Shown here: in pieces, positions 1-6,355 of the stretch
Layout of the letters: every line of letters begins with the position of its first letter
Numbering within the stretch: the first letter of the stretch is position 1
Origin: an uncultured Clostridia bacterium
GTDB taxonomy: Bacteria; Bacillota; Clostridia; Christensenellales; Borkfalkiaceae
DNA: 7,775 bases
Reading direction: 5' to 3'
NCBI GenBank assembly: GCA_947629875.1
Contig: CANRFK010000063.1
Location: forward strand, 1-7,775
The notes under the pieces: generated by a model
Database searches by the model: none
Told to the model about the DNA's origin: nothing
Seen by the model: the letters and a program-made list of their open reading frames with translations, nothing else
Translations under genes and position numbers: made by a program

Positions 1-1
1 C

Positions 2-1117
2 GTCATCACCGTGGAAGAGGGCAAATCCATGACGACGGAACTCACCACCGTCGAGGGCATGCAGTTTGACCGCGGGTATGCCTCCGCCTACATGGTGACG
101 GACACCGAAAAGATGGAAGCCGTGCTTGACAACCCCTACATCCTCATCACCGACAAGAAGATTTCCAACTTGCAGGAGATTCTGCCCATCGTCGAGCCCC
201 TCGCCCAGCAGGGACAGAGGCTCCTCATCATCGCGGAGGATGTCGAGGGCGACGCGCTCGCCGCGCTCATCGTCAACAAACTCAAAGGCGTGTTCAACTG
301 CGTTGCGGTCAAGGCCCCCGGCTTCGGCGACAGGAGAAAGGCAATGCTCGAGGACATTGCGACCCTCACGGGCGGCACCGTCATCACCTCCGACCTCGGC
401 TACGAACTCAAAGACGCCACGATGGATATGCTCGGCAGAGCCAACCAGGTGAAGGTGGATAAGGACAACACGACGATCATCGACGGCGCGGGCGACAAGG
501 AAGCCATCAAGGCGCGCGTTGCCTCCATCAAGGCGCAGATCGAAGTGACGACTTCCGACTACGACAAGGAAAAATTACAGGAACGCCTTGCCAAACTTGC
601 GGGCGGCGTGGCCGTCATCAACGTGGGCGCGGCAACAGAAGTCGAGATGAAGGAGAAGAAACTCCGCATCGACGATGCCCTCGCGGCGACCCGTGCGGCC
701 GTGGAAGAGGGCTATGTGCCCGGCGGCGGCTCTGCGCCCCTCTCCTGCGTGCCCGTGCTCAAAAAGTTGGTCGCTTCCCTTTCGGGCGACGAAAAGACGG
801 GCGCGAGCATCATTTTGAAGGCCTGCGAAGAGCCTGTACGCCAGATCGCGGCGAATGCGGGCGTGGACGGATCGGTCGTCGTGGATAAGATCTTGGCAAA
901 GAAGACGGTGACGTACGGCTTCGACGCGCTCAAGAACGTGTACACCGATATGGTGGCAAGCGGCATCATCGACCCCACCAAGGTGACGCGCTCGGTGCTG
1001 CAAAACGCGGCATCCGTTGCCGCTACCCTCCTCACGACGGAATCCATCGTGACGGATATCCCCACCCCTCCCGCTCCCCCTGCACCCGCAGGCGGCGGTA
1101 TGGACGGAATGTACTAA
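2..1117 (+). CDS. groEL: Chaperonin GroEL (Hsp60), C-terminal 371 residues, 5' end outside window
   Basis: This is the large subunit of the GroEL/GroES folding chamber, a cytosolic ATP-driven chaperonin. The reading frame is open to the left edge, so the true start and roughly the first 175 residues (including the N-terminal equatorial ATP-site residues) are missing. Visible landmarks, in order, are the VEGMQFDRGY segment opening the apical domain, KAPGFGDRRKAML, the IATLTGGTVI block, TSDYDKEKLQERLAKL, VGAATEVEMKEKK, and DDALAATRAAVEEG. The last Asp before ALAATRA (codon 674-676) matches the catalytic Asp398 of E. coli. The C-terminal equatorial part ends with DPTKVTRSVLQNAASVA and a Pro/Ala-rich stretch. 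The tail is GGGMDGMY instead of the longer GGM repeats of E. coli. The glycine loop reads PGGGSAP where E. coli has AGGGVAL. The gene converges on the minus-strand SDR gene, and terminators lie between them. Identity is certain; the symbol groL is a synonym. Confidence 0.98.
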   Translation, partial: VITVEEGKSMTTELTTVEGMQFDRGYASAYMVTDTEKMEAVLDNPYILITDKKISNLQEILPIVEPLAQQGQRLLIIAEDVEGDALAALIVNKLKGVFNCVAVKAPGFGDRRKAMLEDIATLTGGTVITSDLGYELKDATMDMLGRANQVKVDKDNTTIIDGAGDKEAIKARVASIKAQIEVTTSDYDKEKLQERLAKLAGGVAVINVGAATEVEMKEKKLRIDDALAATRAAVEEGYVPGGGSAPLSCVPVLKKLVASLSGDEKTGASIILKACEEPVRQIAANAGVDGSVVVDKILAKKTVTYGFDALKNVYTDMVASGIIDPTKVTRSVLQNAASVAATLLTTESIVTDIPTPPAPPAPAGGGMDGMY

Positions 1118-1127
1118 ATCAACTTAT

Positions 1128-1159
1128 AAAAAATCGGAGCCTTCAGGCTCCGATTTTTT
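1128..1159. terminator. Bidirectional intrinsic terminator after groEL
   Basis: A perfect 14-bp stem (1128-1141 with 1146-1159) encloses the 4-base loop TTCA. The outer six pairs are A-T, so the structure ends in a T-run on either strand. It starts 10 bases after the groEL stop codon. It should end groEL transcription on the plus strand and can also stop transcripts coming from the convergent minus-strand operon. Confidence 0.92.
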
Positions 1160-1172
1160 ATGCTTCTTATAT

Positions 1173-1215
1173 AATGATGAAGGGAGCCGCACGGCTCCCC
1201 CTTCGTCATTTTTTT
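1173..1215. terminator. Second hairpin with T-run in the convergent gap
   Basis: The inner stem GGGAGCC/GGCTCCC (1182-1188 with 1193-1199, loop GCAC) is extended by AATGATGAA (1173-1181) pairing with TTCGTCATT (1202-1210), with one wobble pair and a 2-base CC bulge. A 7-base T-run (1209-1215) follows on the plus strand. On the minus strand the hairpin lies 7 bases past the SDR stop codon, but its trailing bases are only moderately T-rich. It is probably a backup for groEL and part of the 3' end of the minus-strand operon. Confidence 0.7.
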
Positions 1216-1222
1216 GACCCCA

Positions 1223-2221
1223 TTATGCGTTTTTGTACTTTTCGTAGGTGGCGCGGAGGCCTTCGGAGACCGTGTAGAGCGGCTTCCAACCCAGCGATTT
1301 CAATTTGGTACAGTCGAGTTCGGCATAGTTCGCCTTGGAAACCGTGTTATCCTGCATTTTCGGGATATCGAATATGACGCGGCGCCCCGCAAACGAAGCA
1401 ATGAGCCGTGCATAATCGCCGAGCGTTTTCCCCTCGCTGTCATCCGCAACGTTATATGCCTCGCCATCCTTTCCGCACAAGAGAACGAAGAGGATCGCCG
1501 CGGCAGCATCCGCCACATAGCAGTAGGAATACCGTTGCTTCCCCTCGCTCTTCAAGACGATGTCCTCGCCCGCAACTGCCCTTGCGAGAAACTGCGCAAG
1601 TGCCTTGCTATCCTGTTTTTCGTCATAGCCGAAACAACGCGACAGCCGCACGGTCACACAATTGATGCCGTACTGCGCGCGGTAGGATTGGCAGAGGCTC
1701 TCGGAGAGCCGTTTCGATTCGTTATATCCCGACCGCGCAGTGTTGCAGTCGATCGCGCCGCAATAACTTTCGTCCATCGGCGTCCCGTCCCCGTCGCCGT
1801 AGATCTCCACGCTCGACGCAAGCAAAAAGCGCTGTGCACCGCATGCGCGCGCCTTTTCGAGAAGATGATAGCACCCGAAAATATTCGTTGTGATCGTCCC
1901 GACGGGATCCTCGCCGTACTGTTTGGGGTGCGTATTCGACGCGAGATGTAATACATAATCCGCCGCACCGTCGTAAGCGATGGGCTTCGAGACATCCTGT
2001 TCAAGGTAGACAATATTCTCTTCGGACGGACGCGGCCTGCGCGAAAGGCTCACGACGCGGATATTCGAACCTGCGCGGTTGCGGCAACGCACGACGTCGA
2101 GCAAAAATCTGCCGATCAGCCCTGTTCCTCCGCTGATGAGCAACGTCTTCCCTTCCAATTTTTCCCAAGGCAGGGCGAGTGCGGCGACGCGCTCCGCCTC
2201 ATGGCGATATGCGAAAGTCAT
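1223..2221 (-). CDS. Extended SDR, NAD(P)-dependent nucleotide-sugar epimerase/dehydratase family
   Basis: This 332-residue cytosolic enzyme belongs to the extended short-chain dehydrogenase family that modifies nucleotide sugars. The Rossmann dinucleotide-binding motif GGTGLIG is at residues 31-37. The catalytic elements are SSVEIYG (136-142) and YNESK (166-170), giving the YxxxK pair. The stretch PMDESYCGAID before the Tyr resembles the E-x-Y-x-G-x-(V/I)-(N/D) pattern of UDP-glucuronate decarboxylases. That hints at this branch, or at a dTDP-glucose 4,6-dehydratase-like relative, but does not fix the substrate. The C-terminal sugar-binding half includes YCYVADAAAAI and a typical final LGWKP segment. 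It is the last gene of the licD operon: its ATG overlaps the TGA of the preceding gene (ATGA at 2221-2218), and the nearest purine-rich site (AAGGA, 2234-2238) is 12 bases away, so translational coupling is likely. Family assignment is firm; the reaction is unassigned. Confidence 0.88.
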   Translation of the reverse strand: MTFAYRHEAERVAALALPWEKLEGKTLLISGGTGLIGRFLLDVVRCRNRAGSNIRVVSLSRRPRPSEENIVYLEQDVSKPIAYDGAADYVLHLASNTHPKQYGEDPVGTITTNIFGCYHLLEKARACGAQRFLLASSVEIYGDGDGTPMDESYCGAIDCNTARSGYNESKRLSESLCQSYRAQYGINCVTVRLSRCFGYDEKQDSKALAQFLARAVAGEDIVLKSEGKQRYSYCYVADAAAAILFVLLCGKDGEAYNVADDSEGKTLGDYARLIASFAGRRVIFDIPKMQDNTVSKANYAELDCTKLKSLGWKPLYTVSEGLRATYEKYKNA

Positions 2222-2934
2222 TTGAGCAAATTGTCCTTTTTGGCTTGAATATATGCTTTGAAGATATAAAAATCGTCCTTCGTCGTCAACTTGATGTTCT
2301 TATCCGACCCCTTGGCGAAGTAAAGCGTCTCCCCGAGGTCGCTCATCATGGTGTTCACATAGGAGGACGGCGTAATGCCGATCCCCTCGCGGAATGCCCG
2401 CTCGTACGCCCAATGCAGTTTTCCGAGTGAATAGGCCTGCGGCGTAGCGACGCGGCGGATGGTGTCACGCGGGATGTAGCGGGTCGTCGTCTTCTCGTCG
2501 TCGACGAGGAAGATCTGCTCATTATAGGGCAGGGAAGTTACGGCGTTCCCGCAGCGATGGCAGGTCTCGATCACATCGTCGAGCACGTCCTCATCCACGA
2601 GCGGGCGGATGCCATCGTGAATGACGATGGTTTCGTCGTCCGAATGCGTCTCACGGATCGCCTCTACCCCGTTGCGGATGGATTCCTGTGCCGATCTCCC
2701 GCCGTGAAAGATGCCTTTCAACTTGGTGATATTGAACTGCTTGGCAAAACAGGCGAGCACATCGTGCCAACCTTCGATGCAGACGACATAGATCTCATCG
2801 ATCTTTTCACAGCGTTGGAAATTCTCCAGCGTATAGATGATGACGGGCTTTTCCAACACGGTGAGAAACTGCTTGGGGATCTCCTGCCCCATCCGCTGTC
2901 CCGACCCGCCTGCAATAATCAAAGCAATGTTCAT
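2218..2934 (-). CDS. IspD/TarI-family cytidylyltransferase, probably CDP-ribitol (or other CDP-polyol) synthase
   Basis: This 238-residue single-domain nucleotidyltransferase joins CTP to a polyol phosphate and releases pyrophosphate. Family motifs are the CTP-binding loop IAGGSGQRMG (7-16), PKQF (20-23), HDGIRP (106-111, holding the metal-binding Asp), TPQAY (164-168) and NIKLTTKDD (213-221). IspD of the isoprenoid MEP pathway and TarI of ribitol teichoic acid synthesis share this fold. The AGGxGxRM loop, the IKLTT ending and the absence of an IspD-type TDEAS block look closer to TarI. The neighbours (LicD upstream, SDR downstream) also argue for surface-polymer synthesis. HDGIRP has Gly where most relatives have Ala. 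The start overlaps the licD stop (ATGA, 2934-2931), with AAGAGG at 2942-2947 seven bases upstream. IspD remains possible, since no other MEP gene is visible to settle it. Confidence 0.85.
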   Translation of the reverse strand: MNIALIIAGGSGQRMGQEIPKQFLTVLEKPVIIYTLENFQRCEKIDEIYVVCIEGWHDVLACFAKQFNITKLKGIFHGGRSAQESIRNGVEAIRETHSDDETIVIHDGIRPLVDEDVLDDVIETCHRCGNAVTSLPYNEQIFLVDDEKTTTRYIPRDTIRRVATPQAYSLGKLHWAYERAFREGIGITPSSYVNTMMSDLGETLYFAKGSDKNIKLTTKDDFYIFKAYIQAKKDNLLK

Positions 2935-3782
2935 TTACTCGCCTCTTCACCGGATATCTCGTCCCGGTACACTTTCAGATGATGCGTCTCCCGCTTTCGG
3001 GAAGGCGGCGGCGTCATATAGTCGCCGTAGCGGATCGTGAGAAATTTATCGTACTCCGCAAAGCCGAAAAACTTGTGTCCCTCAAAATCCAATTCGATGA
3101 GATCGTCGTAAAACGTCTTCGGAATATCGTCCATAGTCTGCCCCCATGCGCGATTGTCGCACATCGTATATTCCCCGTAGGGATATTTGAGGAGCAACTT
3201 GCGGAGCCGCCTTATTGCGCGATCCTGTCCGTAAGCGATCCAAATCAGATAAAACCAAAACATGAACGGGCGCAGAACGTACCCCCACCATTTATCCGCA
3301 AAGACATACCACTTGCACATCGAGATGACGAAATTGCAGAACAACTCTTTGTGGTAGAGCTTTTTGCGTTGCTTCGGGGAGACATCGGGGACGCCGTCCA
3401 CGGGAAAAACATCCAAAAAGAGATAGGGAACTTCCCTGTGGGACGTACTCTTGATGCGGTATCTGTCGTCCATGAGCTTCAAAAAGGGATACGGCGCCTT
3501 CTTGCCGCGATCCTCCGAGAACAAGAAGTGCTCGCGGAATGCCACATTGCCCTCCTTGATGAGCGCATAGAGTTTTTCGTAATCGGGACGGGGCATGGCG
3601 ACATCCGCATCGTCATCCCAAGGAATAAACCCCTTGTGCCGCACGGCGCCGAGGAGCGTCCCGTAAGCGAGGGTATAGCGAAGTCCGTTTTCCCTGCATA
3701 CGCGGTCAAATTCGGCAAGTATGCCCAAAAGAGCGGTATGGAGCTCGTCGATCGTCAGATATGCGGGTTTCTCTTTTTTCAT
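2931..3782 (-). CDS. LicD-family phosphotransferase (fukutin-related)
   Basis: LicD proteins transfer phosphocholine or polyol phosphate from a CDP-activated donor onto a surface glycan. This 283-residue copy shows the family core GTLLGAVRHKGFIPWDDDAD (41-60), whose Asp cluster is expected to bind metal and substrate. It then shows YLFLDVFPVDGVP (120-132) and the closing signature RYGDYMTPPP (250-259) followed by a basic HH-containing tail. Residues 165-184 form one aromatic, hydrophobic segment that could lie on or in the membrane. An ATG further upstream (3851) is in frame, but the start at 3782 is preferred: it has AGGGAG six bases upstream, it is followed at once by the conserved domain, and the longer form would run through the ftsZ terminator. 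Its TGA overlaps the ATG of the cytidylyltransferase, and that partner probably makes its donor. Choline is less likely as the donor because no choline kinase or transporter gene is visible here. The acceptor is unknown. Confidence 0.9.
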   Translation of the reverse strand: MKKEKPAYLTIDELHTALLGILAEFDRVCRENGLRYTLAYGTLLGAVRHKGFIPWDDDADVAMPRPDYEKLYALIKEGNVAFREHFLFSEDRGKKAPYPFLKLMDDRYRIKSTSHREVPYLFLDVFPVDGVPDVSPKQRKKLYHKELFCNFVISMCKWYVFADKWWGYVLRPFMFWFYLIWIAYGQDRAIRRLRKLLLKYPYGEYTMCDNRAWGQTMDDIPKTFYDDLIELDFEGHKFFGFAEYDKFLTIRYGDYMTPPPSRKRETHHLKVYRDEISGEEASK

Positions 3783-3788
3783 GCGTAA

Positions 3789-3794
3789 CTCCCT
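3789..3794 (-). promoter_or_regulatory. Shine-Dalgarno site that sets the licD start
   Basis: On the minus strand AGGGAG lies six bases before the ATG at 3782. No comparable site precedes the in-frame ATG at 3851, which lies only 6 bases beyond the ftsZ stop. This decides the shorter LicD. Confidence 0.8.
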
Positions 3795-3799
3795 GTCCG

Positions 3800-3843
3800 A
3801 AAAAAATACGGCGGAACCGGCACGATAAAGGTACCGATCCCGC
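3800..3843 (-). terminator. Intrinsic terminator after ftsZ
   Basis: On the minus strand a 13-bp stem (3843-3831 with 3823-3811, three G-U wobbles) closes a 7-base loop and is followed after CGTA by seven T's (3806-3800). It begins 14 bases past the ftsZ stop and ends just before the licD ribosome site. It should end or reduce ftsAZ transcription before the surface-polymer operon. Confidence 0.85.
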
Positions 3844-3856
3844 AGGTTCAAAGCAA

Positions 3857-3886
3857 ATTATTTTCTGCCGAACATCCTTCTCACAA
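3857..3886 (-). promoter_or_regulatory. Possible weak promoter for the licD operon
   Basis: On the minus strand TTGTGA (3886-3881) and AATAAT (3862-3857) are separated by 18 bases, matching 4/6 and 5/6 of the sigma-A consensus. The site lies in the last codons of ftsZ. A start near 3850 would place the ftsZ terminator hairpin in the licD leader. Such partial matches are common by chance, so this is only a candidate. Confidence 0.25.
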
Positions 3887-5165
3887 AGGGCGGCAGCCGG
3901 TCTTCCTTTGTCTCCTCCGCTGGCGCGGGCCGATCTTCCGCGGGCGCATCGGCAATGGGCGTATCGGCCTGCTCCGCGGGAGCGGTGAACGCAGGAGCGG
4001 CGGGCTGCGGCGCGGAAGCTTCCGTGCGCGTATGGGCGTTGTCCTGCGCGGCGGGCTGGGGCTGTCTCTGCGCATAAATCTCGGGACGGGGCGCGGGAGC
4101 GCGGAACGCCTGCGCCGTCTGCGAGGCGACATTGGCATACGCCGCTTCCGCGTTCTCCTCCGCAGACGGGAAGCCCGTCGCGATGACGGTGACCTCCACT
4201 TCGTCCTGAATATTTTCGTCGATACATGCGCCGAAAATGATATTTGCGGAATAATCGACGACGCTGTGGATAAGTTCCGCGGCCGTCTTGGCCTCGTTCA
4301 AGGTGAGGTCGTTGCCGCCGACGATATTGATAATGACGCCCGTCGCGCCCTCGATGGTCGTCTCGAGAAGCGGCGAATTGACGGCAAGGCGGACGGCCGT
4401 CACGATGCGGTTGTCCCCCTTGGCGACGCCGACGCCCATGTGCGCGAGACCCTTGTCCTTGAGAATGGTGCGCACATCTGCAAAGTCGAGGTTGATGAGC
4501 GCGGGGGTCACGATGAGGTCGGAGATCCCGCGGATGCCCTGCTTCAACACGTCGTCCGCGACTTTGAGCGCGTCCGTCATGGAGGTGTTCGGCGGGACGA
4601 CCTCGGTGATCTTCTCGTTGGGAATGATGATGAGCGTATCGACATACTTGCGGAGGTTGTCGATGCCCTTCGTCGCATTGTCCATGCGGTGTTTCCCCTC
4701 GAAATCGAAGGGTTCGGTGACGACCGCGACGGTCAGGATGCGCTTGTCCTTGGCAAGTTTTGCAATGACGGGTGCGGCGCCCGTGCCGGTGCCGCCTCCC
4801 ATGCCCGCCGTAATGAAGAGAAGGTCGGTTCCCTCGATGGCGCGCGCGAGATCCTCCTTGTTCTCTTCGGCGGCCTCTCTGCCGATCTCGGGCTCCGCGC
4901 CTGCGCCGAGCCCCTTCGTCTTTACGAGGCCGATCTGGACTTTGGTCTGCGCCTTGCTGCGGGCGAGCGTCTGCGCATCGGTGTTCACCGCGATGTACTC
5001 CGCGCTCGTGATGCCCGCTTCGATCATGCGGTTGACGGCGTTGTTCCCGGCGCCGCCCACGCCGATCACGCGGATGCGCGCCCTGCCGTTGTTGACGGGT
5101 GCGGGCGTGGGTTCCTCCATACGGTCGTTATCTCTTCCGACAAACGGAATATTTTCGTTGAACAT
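3858..5165 (-). CDS. ftsZ: Cell division GTPase FtsZ
   Basis: FtsZ is the tubulin homologue that polymerises into the Z-ring at midcell. The 435-residue protein has the nucleotide-binding GVGGAGNNAV (35-44), the tubulin signature GGGTGTG (123-129) and the T7 synergy loop NLDFADV (225-231), which supplies the catalytic acidic residue to the next subunit. The globular core ends near residue 334 (VTVIATGFPS). A linker of about 85 residues follows, rich in Ala, Pro, Glu and Gln. The conserved C-terminal peptide (about 421-435) reads EDRLPPFVRRMFGRK, a variant of the usual D-I-P-x-F-L-R with a strongly basic end; this is where FtsA and other partners bind. About 27 residues precede the core. The start has an SD (GGAGGT) 6 bases upstream, formed by the end of ftsA. 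The ftsA stop is separated from the ftsZ start by 3 bases, so the two are co-transcribed and probably coupled. Confidence 0.98.
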   Translation of the reverse strand: MFNENIPFVGRDNDRMEEPTPAPVNNGRARIRVIGVGGAGNNAVNRMIEAGITSAEYIAVNTDAQTLARSKAQTKVQIGLVKTKGLGAGAEPEIGREAAEENKEDLARAIEGTDLLFITAGMGGGTGTGAAPVIAKLAKDKRILTVAVVTEPFDFEGKHRMDNATKGIDNLRKYVDTLIIIPNEKITEVVPPNTSMTDALKVADDVLKQGIRGISDLIVTPALINLDFADVRTILKDKGLAHMGVGVAKGDNRIVTAVRLAVNSPLLETTIEGATGVIINIVGGNDLTLNEAKTAAELIHSVVDYSANIIFGACIDENIQDEVEVTVIATGFPSAEENAEAAYANVASQTAQAFRAPAPRPEIYAQRQPQPAAQDNAHTRTEASAPQPAAPAFTAPAEQADTPIADAPAEDRPAPAEETKEDRLPPFVRRMFGRK

Positions 5166-5168
5166 ACA

Positions 5169-6320
5169 TTAACCTCCGAATACGTTTAGTAAGCGATTGA
5201 ATACGCCGCCCTTCTCGCGGTCGCATTGTGCCATGTCCATGAGCGCGACGCGCGAACTCATGGCGGGCTTGTTGTAGTAGGGAAGATCGGGCGCGAGCTG
5301 CTCGCAGACGCGGTTGAGGCGTTTGGAAATATGTTCCAGCGCGCCGCGGATATTTTCCAGCCCCTCGCCCGAGACGTAGAGCGGCTTATAGTCGAGATCC
5401 TTCCCCGAACAATATTCGAGGAACGGCCCTATCTTTTCGCACAGCCCGTCCAACCCCTCTTTTACGGCCTCGACGAACGCATCCGCACGGATCTCGTACG
5501 AGACGCCGCGGTAGTTGAATTCCGCCGTGCCCGAAGTATCCTTTGCGAACAGGTTCGCCCGCGAAAGGAGCGCGGTGGCGACATCGAGCGGGACGGACAG
5601 CTGTTCCATGATGTTGCCCGCGATGTGCCCCCTTCCGACCCAATAGGTCTCCTGTGCGAGCACGCCGTTGCCGAGCAGGATGAGAAGCGAGGACGAGAGA
5701 TAGCCGACATCGAGGAAGATGGCATATTCATCCCGTGTTTCGGACGGAATGAGGTAGCTCGCCATCGCAAACTCGGTGGGCAGATACCGGAGCGAGATGC
5801 GCATTTTGGCGAAGATCCTTTCCATCACGCCGATGAAGTACTCGCTGCAATAGAAGTACGACAGAACGCCCGAGAGAGAGGTCGCCGCGATCCCGGCGGG
5901 ATCGACGACGCGGCGGTTATCCGACGTCGTGTAGATCATGCTCGTCGCGCGGATCACGCGGTAGCCCTCGCGCTTTTCCACGCCGCTCTCGAAGAGCGCG
6001 TTTATCTCCTTTTGCGAGATCTTACGCTTTTTGGGAAAGCCGATATTCTGCTCTTTGGGAATGGCGACGGTGAACTCTCCGGGCACGCCGATGTACAGTT
6101 CGCGGATGCGCTCGCCGCAGATCTGTTCGACGGCGGACACCGCCTTATAAACCGCTTCCGAGAGATCGCCTTCGTCGTAGAATGCGCCCGCCTCGTAGCC
6201 GTAATACGGCTCGGTTTTGCTCGCCTTGAATACGAACGTATTGTTTACGCCCCGTTCGCCGACAAACACTGCGATCTCGGAGGAACGGACGTCTAACACC
6301 GCTACGCTTTTGCGACCCAT
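5169..6320 (-). CDS. ftsA: Divergent FtsA-like cell division protein (actin/Hsp70 fold membrane tether for FtsZ)
   Basis: FtsA is the actin-like protein that anchors FtsZ filaments to the inner membrane face and recruits later divisome proteins. This 383-residue copy is somewhat shorter than the usual 400-440. Placement directly before ftsZ, the actin-like layout and the C-terminal helix identify it. The phosphate-1 segment is VLDVRSSEIAVFVGE (8-22), the FtsA-specific 1C-type region covers about 77-155, phosphate-2 is FLDVGYLSSSLLIL (202-215) and the adenosine loop is YVSGEGLENI (315-324). The end, KGGVFNRLLNVFGG (370-383), can form a short amphipathic helix that inserts in the membrane. All three nucleotide motifs depart from the family: Arg replaces the Gly of D-x-G in phosphate-1, YLSSS stands where (G/A)GTTD is expected in phosphate-2, and the GG of the adenosine loop is GEG. 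ATP binding may therefore be weak or altered. SD AAGGGG (6329-6334) lies 8 bases before the ATG, downstream of a very strong promoter. Confidence 0.88.
   Translation of the reverse strand: MGRKSVAVLDVRSSEIAVFVGERGVNNTFVFKASKTEPYYGYEAGAFYDEGDLSEAVYKAVSAVEQICGERIRELYIGVPGEFTVAIPKEQNIGFPKKRKISQKEINALFESGVEKREGYRVIRATSMIYTTSDNRRVVDPAGIAATSLSGVLSYFYCSEYFIGVMERIFAKMRISLRYLPTEFAMASYLIPSETRDEYAIFLDVGYLSSSLLILLGNGVLAQETYWVGRGHIAGNIMEQLSVPLDVATALLSRANLFAKDTSGTAEFNYRGVSYEIRADAFVEAVKEGLDGLCEKIGPFLEYCSGKDLDYKPLYVSGEGLENIRGALEHISKRLNRVCEQLAPDLPYYNKPAMSSRVALMDMAQCDREKGGVFNRLLNVFGG
5172..5177 (-). promoter_or_regulatory. ftsZ Shine-Dalgarno site built from the last two ftsA codons
   Basis: On the minus strand the last two Gly codons of ftsA (GGA GGT) form a near-perfect SD, followed by the ftsA TAA and then the ftsZ ATG six bases after the SD. 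Ribosomes ending ftsA therefore sit on the ftsZ start site. Confidence 0.85.
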
Positions 6321-6355
6321 CTTTTCATCCCCTTGTGAGTTTTGATGTATTCACT

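Noticed and set aside
1214..1951. A plus-strand open frame opposite the SDR gene
   Set aside because: It starts inside the terminator T-run region with no SD, and the protein shows no family features, while the minus strand encodes a full SDR with catalytic motifs.
2979..3788. A 269-codon plus-strand open frame opposite licD
   Set aside because: It is antisense to a full LicD domain, with no ribosome site and no recognisable protein family.
3783..3851. A 23-residue N-terminal extension of LicD from the ATG at 3851
   Set aside because: This stretch is the ftsZ terminator hairpin and T-run. The ATG at 3782 has a good SD and begins right before the conserved domain.
4032..5189. A long plus-strand open frame (385 codons) opposite ftsZ, and a second one at 4288-5172
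   Set aside because: They are antisense to a certain ftsZ. The proteins are Arg/Asp/Val-rich or Ser/Arg-rich with no recognisable domain, as expected from GC-rich codon bias on the other strand.
5226..6296. A 356-codon plus-strand open frame opposite ftsA
   Set aside because: The composition is that of a shadow frame and no family motif or good ribosome site is seen. The minus-strand FtsA has coherent domains, an SD and a promoter.
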